From positions 62,001-126,000 of the forward strand of contig NZ_AJZD02000183.1 of the NCBI RefSeq assembly GCF_000272105.2: DNA of 64,000 nt, written 5' to 3'. Position numbers and translations under genes: made by a program. The DNA is from Vibrio splendidus 12E03 (GTDB lineage: Bacteria > Pseudomonadota > Gammaproteobacteria > Enterobacterales > Vibrionaceae). The notes below the pieces were generated by a model, which had not been told where the DNA came from, did not search any database, and saw nothing but the letters and a program-made list of their open reading frames with translations. Below, in pieces: positions 24,940-33,764 of the stretch. Position 1 is the stretch's first letter. Each line of letters starts with the position of its first letter.

Positions 24940-25613
24940 TTTGAAGACTCCAAACGGAATCCTACTTTAGGGACAGTAATCAACATTTGGGTGTCAAAAG
25001 GCTTGTCGAGTTGATTACGCAGCTGATAGATATGGCTACGTAACACATCGTTGTTGGGTTCGTCTTCCTGCCAAAGCTTGTAGGAAATATCTTCACGAGT
25101 CACTACTTCAGGTGCTTTTTGGCACAGCATCTCAAGGATGGTGTAAGTGGTTGGGTTAAGTGCGAGCAGTTTGTCTTTACGGTAGGCTTTACGGGTTTTT
25201 TGATCAATGGTGAGTTCATCAAACTGAAGCTTAGAAGAAGCCACTTTTCCTCGGTAACGACGAACAAGCGCTTTCATTCGGGCTTCCAAAATATCCAAAT
25301 CAAAAGGTTTGGTTAGATAGTCATCGGCACCATGCTCAAACCCTTTCAACATGTCATCTCGGCTATCTAACGCGGTAAGCATTAGAATAGGCGTTGCGTT
25401 GCCTTGGTCTCGCAGTTTATTACAAACTGTGAGGCCGTCCATTCTTGGCAACATCAGATCCAATATGATGATATCAAATGAGTTTTCCAACGCGAGTTGC
25501 AGGCCGAGTTCGCCGTTGTCCGCATAATCGAGTTCCATGCCAATACACTCAAAATAATCAAACAAGACACCTGCGATTTCACGGTTATCTTCGACTAACA
25601 GAACTCGTTTCAT
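24936..25613 (-). CDS. OmpR/PhoB-family response regulator
   Basis: A 225-residue regulator. The receiver domain begins MKRVLLVEDN, with the phospho-acceptor Asp in DIIILDLMLPRMDG and the conserved Lys in DYLTKPFD. The C-terminal winged helix has ALNPTTYTILEMLCQK and ends TVPKVGFRLE. The start is set at 25613, directly before the receiver domain; ATG 25625 is possible, and longer forms would run over the divergent glycosyltransferase gene at 25740. First gene of the pair with the kinase. The 126-bp gap to the divergent operon probably holds its target promoter; no clear PhoP box is visible. Confidence 0.88.
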   Translation of the reverse strand: MKRVLLVEDNREIAGVLFDYFECIGMELDYADNGELGLQLALENSFDIIILDLMLPRMDGLTVCNKLRDQGNATPILMLTALDSRDDMLKGFEHGADDYLTKPFDLDILEARMKALVRRYRGKVASSKLQFDELTIDQKTRKAYRKDKLLALNPTTYTILEMLCQKAPEVVTREDISYKLWQEDEPNNDVLRSHIYQLRNQLDKPFDTQMLITVPKVGFRLESSN

Positions 25614-25739
25614 TTTGATTCTCATACAGAAATAGACGGTAACATTATCCTGAGTGAGCGTGAAAAATATGTCAATAACATAACTTTCACTTATGGGAGG
25701 GTAGATTGGATTCAGATTAAAAAAATAGAAGAACGTATT

Positions 25740-26759
25740 ATGTCTGAACTTCATATAAGCCGCCCTAAAGTCTCCACATCGCAGATCAACCCTGCGGTTT
25801 CTCTGTCTATCATTGTGCCTTTTTATGATGAACAAGAGGTATTGGAAGAGTTCCACTCTCGCCTTACCAAGGTGCTTGATAGCTTACCCATCAAGAGTGA
25901 AATCGTTTATGTCGACGACGGTAGCAAAGACAGCAGCTTGGAGTTGGTGAGCTCATTCACTTCAATCAATAGCTCAATTTCTGTTATCGGTTTAAGCCGT
26001 AATTTCGGCAAAGAATCAGCGATGAGCGCAGGCCTTGAGCACTGTCGGGGACAAGCGGTGATTTTGCTAGACGCTGACTTACAAGATCCACCTGAGCTTA
26101 TCCCGCAAATGATTGCTAAGTGGCGCGAAGGTTATGACGTCGTCAATATGCAGCGTAGCCAGCGCGACGGTGAAACGTGGTTTAAGAAGTTTTCAGCGGC
26201 GAGCTTTTATAAAGTCATGAACGTGGCTGCGAAAATCGATGTTCCAGAAAATGTAGGTGATTTCCGATTGTTAAGCCGAGAGGTTGTCGACCATATCAAC
26301 CAACTGCCTGAACGTAATCGCTACATGAAAGGCATTTTCTCATGGCCGGGTTTCAGACAAGCGACGATCCAATTTAAACGTGATGCTCGCTTCTGTGGCG
26401 AGACCAAGTGGAACTACCTCAAGTTAATCGGTTTGGCGATGGATGGCATCACCTCATTCTCTATCCGCCCGCTGCGTATTGCGACGGCCGTTGGTGGTTT
26501 AGTCGCGCTTACTGCTTTTGTGTATGGCGTCTTCATCGTGTTTAAAACCTTGATGTTTGGTGAGCCGATCACGGGTTACCCATCAATGATGGTCGTTCAA
26601 CTTGCCCTTGGCGGCATTCAACTTTTGAGTATTGGTTTAATGGGGGAATACATAGGTCGTATTTTCATTGAAACCAAGAACCGTCCTTTGTATTTGATCC
26701 AATCCGTGGTTGATACCCCTGCATTAAAAACACACTTTAAATTAGAGGAGTCAGCATGA
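25740..26759 (+). CDS. GT2 polyprenyl-phosphate glycosyltransferase (ArnC/GtrB-like)
   Basis: A 339-residue inner-membrane glycosyltransferase. The catalytic domain has SIIVPFYDEQE, VDDGSKDSS (UDP-sugar binding) and DADLQDPPE (metal binding), then FRLLSREV. Two C-terminal membrane helices lie at about residues 240-310. Such enzymes load a sugar on undecaprenyl phosphate on the cytoplasmic face. It overlaps the following ArnT-like gene by four bases, and a GtrA-like gene comes next, so the trio can make, flip and transfer a lipid-linked sugar. The start is ATG 25740, with a weak ribosome site. Confidence 0.85.
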   Translation: MSELHISRPKVSTSQINPAVSLSIIVPFYDEQEVLEEFHSRLTKVLDSLPIKSEIVYVDDGSKDSSLELVSSFTSINSSISVIGLSRNFGKESAMSAGLEHCRGQAVILLDADLQDPPELIPQMIAKWREGYDVVNMQRSQRDGETWFKKFSAASFYKVMNVAAKIDVPENVGDFRLLSREVVDHINQLPERNRYMKGIFSWPGFRQATIQFKRDARFCGETKWNYLKLIGLAMDGITSFSIRPLRIATAVGGLVALTAFVYGVFIVFKTLMFGEPITGYPSMMVVQLALGGIQLLSIGLMGEYIGRIFIETKNRPLYLIQSVVDTPALKTHFKLEESA

Positions 26760-28243
26760 GCCTGAACCGAACGCACCTATGGTATTTGTTGGCTTTTGCA
26801 TTGGTTCTAAGGCTTCTATCTCTGGCGACTTATCCGTTAATGGATACTACGGAAGCACGCTACGGTGAAATGGCTCGCTTGATGGTAGAAACCGGCAATT
26901 GGTTAACCCCTCAATTTGATTACGGCATCCCTTTTTGGGGTAAACCACCGTTGTTCACATGGATGAGCGCAGCGGGGATTGAGCTGTTTGGTTTGAGTGA
27001 GTTTGCTGTGCGTGCGCCACACTGGCTAGCCGGTTTCGCGACGATTCTGTTGGTTGCGTACATGGCCAAGCGTACCGGACAAAGTGCCTTGGTGGCGGCT
27101 GTGGTATTGGCGACATGTGGGATTTTCTCTATTGCGGCGGGTGCTGTGATGACCGACATGGCGTTAACGTTAGCGATGACCATTGCCATGTTAGGTTTCT
27201 ATCTATGTTGGTTAGGAGGAGAGGGTTCGAAGGGAGAAGTTAATGCGAAGACTAATCGATCTTGGGGCTATGTTGGTTTCATTGGTTTAGCACTAGGCTT
27301 GCTGGCAAAAGGGCCAGTAGCGATTGTCATCATGGGTATCGCAGTTTTCCCTTGGTTGGTATTACAACACGGCTTCTTTGGTGCTTTCAAAGCGCTTTGG
27401 CAACGTTTCCCATTTTTGTCTGGTTTAGGTGTGATGTTAGCGATTGCTCTACCTTGGTACATCATGGCTGAAATGGCAACGCCGGGCTTCATCGACTACT
27501 TTATTGTTGGCGAACACTTTAAGCGTTTTGTTGTGAGTGGCTGGGAAGGTGATCTGTACGGTTCTGCTCACGACCAAGCACGAGGTATGATCTGGGTGTT
27601 CTGGATTCAAGCCGCTGCGCCTTGGTCAATTGTTTTGCCTATATTAGCGTTTGTCCGCCGTAAGAAAATTGCAGAAATTAATACTGAGAATAGTGGGCTG
27701 TTTTCATTTCTTGTCTGTTGGTTGATTTCACCTCTGATTCTTTTCACTATGGCGGGCAATATTCTCCCAGCTTACGTCCTACCAGGTATTCCGGCTCTTG
27801 GCTTGTTGATTGCTATACTCGTAGTGGAAAAAGATAAGAAGTGGTTCTCGAGCGTGGCTTTGGTTCTGCCTGTGTTGCTAATGATTGCGATGGTCTACCT
27901 GAATCTCGGCAAGGCGAACGAGAAAAGTGACCGTATTATTTTCGAACAGATTACGGATTCTTCGCCAAGCTTTTACGTGGGTAAACGACCATTCTCTGGG
28001 CAATTTTACAGTCATGGTCAAGCGAAAAGACTTCTCGATATCGAGCAGATAGAGGGCATTGATAAGTTCTATCTGATTGGTAAAAGATCTGAAGTGGAAA
28101 CCAAGATTAAAGACAACGCGTTAACTTGTATTTTGGAACCAACGGTGAAAATAAAGCGTGCTTTGTTCAGCTGTCATAGCCAAAACATCAAACCAAATTT
28201 GTCGTTGAGCCACATTCGAAGTGAAAGTGATGTTCAGCATTAA
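26756..28243 (+). CDS. ArnT/PMT-like membrane glycosyltransferase (GT83 type)
   Basis: A 495-residue multi-pass membrane protein with about 10-12 hydrophobic segments and a short soluble C-terminal part. The first periplasmic loop carries DTTEARYGEMARLM, the catalytic-type acidic motif of the ArnT/PMT superfamily, and KPPLFTWM follows. It probably moves a sugar from undecaprenyl phosphate onto lipid A, the LPS core or another envelope acceptor. E. coli ArnT is about 550 residues, so this is slightly short. Its start overlaps the GT2 stop (ATGA), indicating coupled translation. The sugar is unknown; no aminoarabinose biosynthesis genes are nearby. Confidence 0.82.
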   Translation: MSLNRTHLWYLLAFALVLRLLSLATYPLMDTTEARYGEMARLMVETGNWLTPQFDYGIPFWGKPPLFTWMSAAGIELFGLSEFAVRAPHWLAGFATILLVAYMAKRTGQSALVAAVVLATCGIFSIAAGAVMTDMALTLAMTIAMLGFYLCWLGGEGSKGEVNAKTNRSWGYVGFIGLALGLLAKGPVAIVIMGIAVFPWLVLQHGFFGAFKALWQRFPFLSGLGVMLAIALPWYIMAEMATPGFIDYFIVGEHFKRFVVSGWEGDLYGSAHDQARGMIWVFWIQAAAPWSIVLPILAFVRRKKIAEINTENSGLFSFLVCWLISPLILFTMAGNILPAYVLPGIPALGLLIAILVVEKDKKWFSSVALVLPVLLMIAMVYLNLGKANEKSDRIIFEQITDSSPSFYVGKRPFSGQFYSHGQAKRLLDIEQIEGIDKFYLIGKRSEVETKIKDNALTCILEPTVKIKRALFSCHSQNIKPNLSLSHIRSESDVQH

Positions 28244-28256
28244 CTTAGGGCTGCAA

Positions 28257-28694
28257 ATGTTCAATAATAAGCTTCAGGCACACAGTCAAAAGCTCCAATC
28301 CCATCACAGGGTGGTTCGATTTGCTGTGGTTGGTGCTGGTGGATTTGTTGTTGATTGTGCGGTATTTGGCTTTCTGCATTACATTGCTGGTTTGCCTTTA
28401 ATGACGGCGAGAATAGGTTCGTTCATTGCTGCTGCAACGACAACGTGGTTTGGTAATCGCGTGCTGACTTTTGGATTCAAAGGTCAGGGGAGTTGGTCCG
28501 AAAAGTTGATCCAGTGGCAGAAATTCATGTTTTCCGCATCGATATCGGCGATTCCTAATTTGTTGTGCTTTAAGCTGATGACGGAATTGCTGCCTGCATT
28601 TACTGGGGCTGTGTTTATCGCAATGGCCGTTGGTATTTTGGTGGGAATGGTCACTAACTATTTGTTTAGTCAGTATTGGGTCTTCACCCGTTAA
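28257..28694 (+). CDS. GtrA-family membrane protein
   Basis: A 145-residue protein with four membrane segments and the GtrA-type N-terminus VVRFAVVGAGGFVVDCAVF, and a final FSQYWVF. The family is thought to flip undecaprenyl-phosphate sugars to the periplasm, which fits between the preceding GT2 and ArnT-like proteins. ATG 28257 is chosen because TAGGG ends six bases upstream, just after the previous stop; earlier starts inside the ArnT-like gene are possible but lack such a site. Confidence 0.82.
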   Translation: MFNNKLQAHSQKLQSHHRVVRFAVVGAGGFVVDCAVFGFLHYIAGLPLMTARIGSFIAAATTTWFGNRVLTFGFKGQGSWSEKLIQWQKFMFSASISAIPNLLCFKLMTELLPAFTGAVFIAMAVGILVGMVTNYLFSQYWVFTR

Positions 28695-28711
28695 GCTCCC
28701 TAGTAGCAGAC

Positions 28712-28750
28712 ACAAAAAAGCGCAGCTAAATAGCTGCGCTTTGTATTTTT
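28712..28750. terminator. Bidirectional terminator between gtrA-like and ygiQ genes
   Basis: AAAGCGCAGCTA (28717-28728) pairs with TAGCTGCGCTTT (28731-28742). Six A's on the left give a U-tract for the minus-strand ygiQ transcript, and T-rich sequence follows on the plus side. Confidence 0.9.
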
Positions 28751-28779
28751 ATGATAACCAAGTAAATGGGGTCGCTATA

Positions 28780-31182
28780 TTAACGCTGTGTTGCGCGCTG
28801 GCGATTCTTTCCGTTACCTGCAGGTTTACCACCTTGACCATTACCGGCTTTGTTGCGGTTTCCGCCACCATTGCCTTGTGATTGACCACCAGGGCCTTTT
28901 TTAATGAAGCCAGTTGCTGGTTTACGAGCGTTGCCATTACCGCCACCGTTTTGCTTTCCGCTACCTTGGTTAGCATTGCCTTGGCTACCGTTGCCGTTAC
29001 CATTCGGTTTTTTACCACCAGGCTTATTGCTACCGGATTTGGAATGGTTACGTGGTTTCTCGCCGCCTAAACCCGGTTGAGATTTGCTGTGCTTCGTTGC
29101 AAAACGCTGTGAACCGTGACGACCAGACTTACGACGTTGTGCCGGCGTTTGCGCATCAAAATCTTCTGCTGGTACTAGGCAGTTTGCTTTGTCACCAATT
29201 AGGTGCTGTTTACCCATGCTGATTAGTGCTTCACGGATGATTTTCCAGTTTTCAGGATCGTGGTAACGAAGCAGTGCTTTATGCAGACGACGTTGACGAT
29301 CACCTTTCGGTACAGGAACATCTTCACGCTTCTTATATTTCACGCGTTTCAGAGGGTTGGTCTCTGAGTAGTACATCGACGTTGCGTTACACATTGGTGA
29401 TGGGTAGAAGTTCTGTACTTGGTCACACTCGTAGTTGTGCTTTTTCAGCCACATTGCAAGGTTAAGCATGTCTTCATCTTCTGTGCCCGGGTGAGCAGAG
29501 ATGAAGTAAGGAATTAGATACTGTTTCTTACCGGCTTCAGCGCTGTACTTCTCGAACATCTCTTTGAAACGATCGTAAGTGCCCATGCCCGGCTTCATCA
29601 TCAGGTCCAGTGGGCCTTTTTCAGTATGCTCTGGAGCAATCTTCAAGTAACCACCAACGTGGTGAGTCACAAGCTCACGAACGTATTCTGGAGATTCAAT
29701 CGCTAAGTCGTAACGTACACCAGAAGCGATCATGATCTTCTTAACGCCCGGTACTTTTCTCGCAGAGCGGTACAGGTCAATGGTGTGTTGATGGTCTGTG
29801 TTTAGCTTTTCACAGATTTTCGGGAACACACATGATGGACGACGACAGTTAATTTCAGCTTTTGGATCTGAACAACCTAAACGGTACATGTTCGCCGTTG
29901 GGCCGCCCAAGTCAGAAATAGTACCTGTGAAGCCTGGTACTTTATCTTTAATGTCTTCGATCTCATCCAAGATAGATTCTTTCGAACGGTTCTGAATGAT
30001 ACGACCTTCATGCTCTGTGATTGAACAGAAAGAACAACCACCAAAACAACCACGCATGATGTTAACCGAGGTTTTGATCATGTCGTATGCTGGGATTTTC
30101 GCTTTGCCGTACATCGGGTGCGGAACACGCTTGTAAGCAAGGCCAAACACGTAGTCCATCTCTTCTGTAGTCAATGGAATTGGCGCTTGGTTAACCCAAA
30201 GTTCGCGATCGCCGTGACGTTGGATCAGAGCTCGACCTGAGTACGGGTTTGTCTCAAGGTGCAGAATACGGCTAGCGTGAGCGTAAAGAATACGGTCATT
30301 GTTTAGCTTTTCGTAACCTGGGATACGAACCGCTGTAGTTTTTGCATCGTGACGAGAAGGACGAATAGTAATAGGTTGCGCTTTTACTTCTTCTTTTTCG
30401 TCTTTCTTGGTATCACACTGGGTTTCAACTTCGTACGGGTTCACCGGAACGTACGCTTTGTTCGGCTTTTCGATACGAGAAGAGTCAATGATCTTGAAGC
30501 CTTCAGGGGCCGCAGGAAGATTGATAGCAGTACCGCGAATATTGGTCAGCGTAGACATGTCTTCGCCGTCGGCGATGCGGTGTGCCACTTCAACCAGTGC
30601 ACGCTCAGCGTTACCAAAAAGAAGAATGTCAGCTTTTGCATCAAATAATACAGAGCGACGAACTTTATCTGACCAGTAGTCGTAGTGAGCCACACGACGT
30701 AAGCTCGCTTCAATACCACCAAGCACGATTGGCGTGCCTTTGTAAGCTTCACGACAGCGTTGAGAGTAAACCAGAGTTGCACGGTCAGGACGCTTGCCAC
30801 CTTCATTGTTCGGTGTGTAAGCATCATCGTGACGTAATTTGCGATCAGAGGTGTAGCGGTTGATCATGGAGTCCATGTTACCCGCTGTGATGCCGAAGAA
30901 TAAGTTAGGTTTACCTAGCTTCATGAAGGCATCTTTATTGTCCCACTTTGGTTGAGCAATAATGCCCACGCGGAAACCTTGAGCTTCAAGCAGACGGCCG
31001 ATGATAGCCATACCAAAGCTCGGGTGATCGACATACGCGTCACCAGTTACAATAATAATGTCACAGCTATCCCATCCAAGAGCATCCATCTCCTTTCTAC
31101 TGGTAGGCAAAAAGGGTGCAGTTCCGTAGCACTCGGCCCAGTATTTTTTGTGTTCGTGAATAGGAGTGATATCGCTGTACAT
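28780..31182 (-). CDS. ygiQ: Radical SAM protein YgiQ
   Basis: An 800-residue member of the conserved YgiQ family. The N-terminal part binds a cobalamin-like fold ([20 protein letters not shown]), and the radical SAM cluster motif CFGGCSFC lies at about residue 375-383. The last 100 or so residues are a low-complexity tail rich in Gly, Asn, Lys and Gln, longer than in E. coli, and probably disordered and nucleic-acid-like in charge. The reaction catalysed is not known. GAGG precedes the ATG at 31182. It is monocistronic and ends at a bidirectional terminator. Confidence 0.9.
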   Translation of the reverse strand: MYSDITPIHEHKKYWAECYGTAPFLPTSRKEMDALGWDSCDIIIVTGDAYVDHPSFGMAIIGRLLEAQGFRVGIIAQPKWDNKDAFMKLGKPNLFFGITAGNMDSMINRYTSDRKLRHDDAYTPNNEGGKRPDRATLVYSQRCREAYKGTPIVLGGIEASLRRVAHYDYWSDKVRRSVLFDAKADILLFGNAERALVEVAHRIADGEDMSTLTNIRGTAINLPAAPEGFKIIDSSRIEKPNKAYVPVNPYEVETQCDTKKDEKEEVKAQPITIRPSRHDAKTTAVRIPGYEKLNNDRILYAHASRILHLETNPYSGRALIQRHGDRELWVNQAPIPLTTEEMDYVFGLAYKRVPHPMYGKAKIPAYDMIKTSVNIMRGCFGGCSFCSITEHEGRIIQNRSKESILDEIEDIKDKVPGFTGTISDLGGPTANMYRLGCSDPKAEINCRRPSCVFPKICEKLNTDHQHTIDLYRSARKVPGVKKIMIASGVRYDLAIESPEYVRELVTHHVGGYLKIAPEHTEKGPLDLMMKPGMGTYDRFKEMFEKYSAEAGKKQYLIPYFISAHPGTEDEDMLNLAMWLKKHNYECDQVQNFYPSPMCNATSMYYSETNPLKRVKYKKREDVPVPKGDRQRRLHKALLRYHDPENWKIIREALISMGKQHLIGDKANCLVPAEDFDAQTPAQRRKSGRHGSQRFATKHSKSQPGLGGEKPRNHSKSGSNKPGGKKPNGNGNGSQGNANQGSGKQNGGGNGNARKPATGFIKKGPGGQSQGNGGGNRNKAGNGQGGKPAGNGKNRQRATQR

Positions 31183-31419
31183 ATTTCAACCTCTGATTTT
31201 TGAGGCGGGAATTATAGCGGCATGAGCCTAGACTAGCCAGTAGAACATGCCCCTGTTAGTTCTGGTGTCTTTCGTCTTTTTACGGTAAATGGCGACAAAA
31301 GAGCCATACAACAGCATAGTTGAAGCCTTGAATAACGTCGCTAATTTGTGATTTTGATTAGTGTTCGCAGCAGTTTTTGATATTATTCGCGAAAATAAGT
31401 CTGAAGAAGTAGATCCACA

Positions 31420-32100
31420 ATGGTCGAAACGTTATTAGTACAATTTGCTCCGATGCTTTTAGGAGCCCAACTGATCTTAACCCTCATCTTGGTGAAAGGG
31501 GATATTTGTCCGGGGCAGCGTGGTCGTATCCACAAGATGTTACCTGCGATTGGCGTGCTGTGGCTTGCCGTCGCTTCAGTAAAAATTGAAGCCTTTCTGG
31601 TCGTGTTTGCGATCTTTTACTTCTATTCTCAAGTCCAAACCAAGAAGACACGCGATTCTGGCCCTATTTGGGTGATGTACTTAGCTTGTGGTTTGGCATT
31701 GTCTTACGTGGCTATTCAAGCGACGGAACAAGCAACTACTGTTGGCATTATCACTACTGTATTGCTAGTGGCACTGTTAGGCTCAGCGTTTGGCCATTTA
31801 TTGCTGACGATTGCAAGAACACGCTTACAGGCATTTCACCGAGTTCTGCCCGTTGTTGGTGTGCTGACGGGTATGTTAGTGGTTTTGGCGACAGTCGTGA
31901 GTGTTTATTCTCTTTCTGAAGCTCAATTAGAGCCTGTGATTTCAACGCTACTGTTCAGCTTTGCTTTGTTAATCTCCGCTATCGTGGTTTGGTGTTGGCA
32001 TTTATTGTTCGTTAAAACCCCGGAAAAACTGCAACTGACAATTTCGTTACTGATGTTATTGGCGGCAGCTGTGGGTTTAACGCCAGTGTGGGCACTTTAA
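31420..32100 (+). CDS. Unknown seven-helix-type membrane protein
   Basis: I do not recognise a named family. The 226-residue protein is very hydrophobic, with about seven predicted membrane helices and a short charged loop around residues 75-83 (QTKKTRDSG). No signal peptidase site or catalytic motif is apparent. It stands alone, between the divergent ygiQ gene and the small DUF4250-like gene. Codon use and reading-frame length make a real gene likely. Confidence 0.7.
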   Translation: MVETLLVQFAPMLLGAQLILTLILVKGDICPGQRGRIHKMLPAIGVLWLAVASVKIEAFLVVFAIFYFYSQVQTKKTRDSGPIWVMYLACGLALSYVAIQATEQATTVGIITTVLLVALLGSAFGHLLLTIARTRLQAFHRVLPVVGVLTGMLVVLATVVSVYSLSEAQLEPVISTLLFSFALLISAIVVWCWHLLFVKTPEKLQLTISLLMLLAAAVGLTPVWAL

Positions 32101-32232
32101 TCGCGCACTTTCATTAATTACGTACGCTCATTAATCACGTATTCTCTTTAAGAAGTGTGATCAGTTTTTTAGCATGGCGTTGGTAAGCGTTCTAAACTTA
32201 ATTCTAGTCGGTGTGTTCGTAAGGAGTACGAG

Positions 32233-32433
32233 ATGGATTTAAGCAACGTCAAAGGTTTCGATAGCATTATCTTGCTGGGAATCGTGAATGAAAAACTTCG
32301 CCTAGAGTGCGATAGCTTTGAAGAGCTGATCAGTATGTATGAAATGGATATAGAAAGTGTCGTGGGTAAGCTGGATATGCTTGGCTATCAATACGACCCA
32401 TTGACTAACCAGTTTAAGTCTTATCCAAGATAG
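32233..32433 (+). CDS. Small DUF4250-like protein
   Basis: A 66-residue soluble protein. The pattern IILLGIVNEKLRLECDSFEE, then IESVVGKLDMLGYQYDP and NQFK, fits the DUF4250 family, which has no known function. AAGGAG lies eight bases before ATG 32233 and a perfect terminator follows, so it is expressed as its own unit. Confidence 0.75.
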   Translation: MDLSNVKGFDSIILLGIVNEKLRLECDSFEELISMYEMDIESVVGKLDMLGYQYDPLTNQFKSYPR

Positions 32434-32481
32434 TCTATTTTCGCGAATTAACAGATATCGAAAATCATCGGTACTGAAACT

Positions 32482-32512
32482 AAAAAGTCACAGATTATCT
32501 GTGACTTTTTTT
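32482..32512 (+). terminator. Rho-independent terminator after the DUF4250-like gene
   Basis: AAAAAGTCACAGA (32482-32494) pairs with TCTGTGACTTTTT, 3-base loop, then T-tract. It also faces metR from the other side. Confidence 0.93.
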
Positions 32513-32572
32513 GTTTCTGGCGTTTGCCTATCCGATTTAATACAGGCTTAAGCTAGTCCAATAATGAACCTC

Positions 32573-33484
32573 TTAAACGACCTCTATACCATCTAAGTGA
32601 CTCTTACTCTGCTGTCTTGCTGTGCTAAAGAAAGCCTGTAGGTAACGTTTGTCTTTTTCTGAGTTTCTTACTGCGGCAAACAGTCTTCTTGAAAGCCCTT
32701 TACCTAACGGCTTGCTGGCTATCAAACCTTGTCTTGAGAACTCACTGATCGCCCAGTTTGGCAATGCCGCCACACCTAAACCCGCTGATACCATTTGCAC
32801 CAACATCAAGGTGTTGTCTGCTTGTTTCCATTTCTTTGGTTCCACACCTGCTGGTTGCAAAAAGTGTTTCACGACGTCTAAACGCTGTTTTTGAACTGGA
32901 TATGAGAGCATGGTGAGATCGCTAAGATCTTGCGGATCAATGCTCGCTTTATCGGCCAAAGGCGAGTTGATCGCGGTGATAAGGCGCATCTCAAAATCGA
33001 ACAGCGGTTCGTAGTGAACTTCAGAACGAGGCTGTATATCTGAGGTGATCACCAAGTCCAATTCACCAGCCATTAATGCCGGTAGCGGTTCAAAACCAAA
33101 ACCTGACGAGAAATCTAGGGTCACGCTTGGCCATGCAACTTGATATTCCTTCAAAGCGGGCATTAGCCATTGGAAGCATGAGTGACACTCAATCGCCATG
33201 TGCAATCGACCATTCACATCCTCTTTCAGGCTCGCCAACTCATTCTCTGCTTTAGCGATTCTTGGCTGTATCTCATCTGCGAGCTTAAGCAAGATCTCAC
33301 CCTCAGAGGTGAATTTCACTGGCCTAGTTTTACGCAGGAAAAGCTGACCACCAATACGTGCCTCTAGGTCTTTCAATTGGTGTGAAAGTGCCGACTGAGT
33401 CAGGTGAAGAGAGGTTGCAGTCGCTGTCAGTGAGCCGTTGTCTCTTAAGGTAGTCAATGTTCGAAGGTGTTTAAGCTCTATCAT
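32573..33484 (-). CDS. metR: LysR-family activator of methionine genes, MetR
   Basis: A 303-residue LysR-type regulator. The N-terminal helix-turn-helix (MIELKHLRTLTTLRDNGSLT) and the segment ECHSCFQWLMPALKEYQ are typical of MetR, which uses homocysteine as co-inducer. It is divergent from metE, the arrangement seen in enterics and vibrios, and should activate metE from the 280-bp gap. The gene starts at ATG 33484. Confidence 0.93.
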   Translation of the reverse strand: MIELKHLRTLTTLRDNGSLTATATSLHLTQSALSHQLKDLEARIGGQLFLRKTRPVKFTSEGEILLKLADEIQPRIAKAENELASLKEDVNGRLHMAIECHSCFQWLMPALKEYQVAWPSVTLDFSSGFGFEPLPALMAGELDLVITSDIQPRSEVHYEPLFDFEMRLITAINSPLADKASIDPQDLSDLTMLSYPVQKQRLDVVKHFLQPAGVEPKKWKQADNTLMLVQMVSAGLGVAALPNWAISEFSRQGLIASKPLGKGLSRRLFAAVRNSEKDKRYLQAFFSTARQQSKSHLDGIEVV

Positions 33485-33557
33485 GAGTATTCCTCATATT
33501 CCCTAAGCCAATTCAATATTTCTTAATAATCACCCTACGGGGTTTTTTATCATTTGT

Positions 33558-33581
33558 AAACGTCTAGATGTCCAGATGGAT
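33558..33581. promoter_or_regulatory. Candidate tandem MetJ boxes, metR/metE gap
   Basis: Three abutting 8-mers, AAACGTCT, AGATGTCC and AGATGGAT, match the MetJ box AGACGTCT at 7, 6 and 5 of 8 positions. Tandem imperfect boxes are how MetJ binds. They lie 74 bp upstream of the metR start. Confidence 0.55.
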
Positions 33582-33678
33582 TTGGTTTGTTCATCTTCGG
33601 TCTGTTCAATATGAATATTTGTAATAAACAAGATGAATATTTGGACGTTGTTCATCGTTCAGATTAGGTGGATAGTTT

Positions 33679-33694
33679 AGCCATCCAGACGCCT
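33679..33694. promoter_or_regulatory. Second candidate MetJ site, metE-proximal
   Basis: AGCCATCC followed by AGACGCCT (7 of 8 matches to AGACGTCT), 70 bp upstream of the metE ATG. Confidence 0.45.
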
Positions 33695-33764
33695 TTTTGT
33701 AAAAGTAAAAACCATGACAGGCAGTCTGACCGGAAATTAAAATTATCGAATAAGGAACAGACTC

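Noticed and set aside
25264..25280. ACAAGCGCTTTCAT in the response-regulator gene as an operator
   Set aside because: It is inside coding sequence, the left half is degenerate, and it is not near a promoter.
25614..25856. 81-codon N-terminal extension of the response regulator
   Set aside because: It would overlap the divergent glycosyltransferase gene and does not resemble a receiver domain.
27385..27401. CAAAGCGCTTTGG in the ArnT-like gene as an operator
   Set aside because: Coding sequence with both outer halves mismatched.
28749..29018. Overlapping frames rich in Thr, Val and Ala opposite the ygiQ tail
   Set aside because: They are shadows caused by the repetitive Gly/Asn codons of the YgiQ tail.
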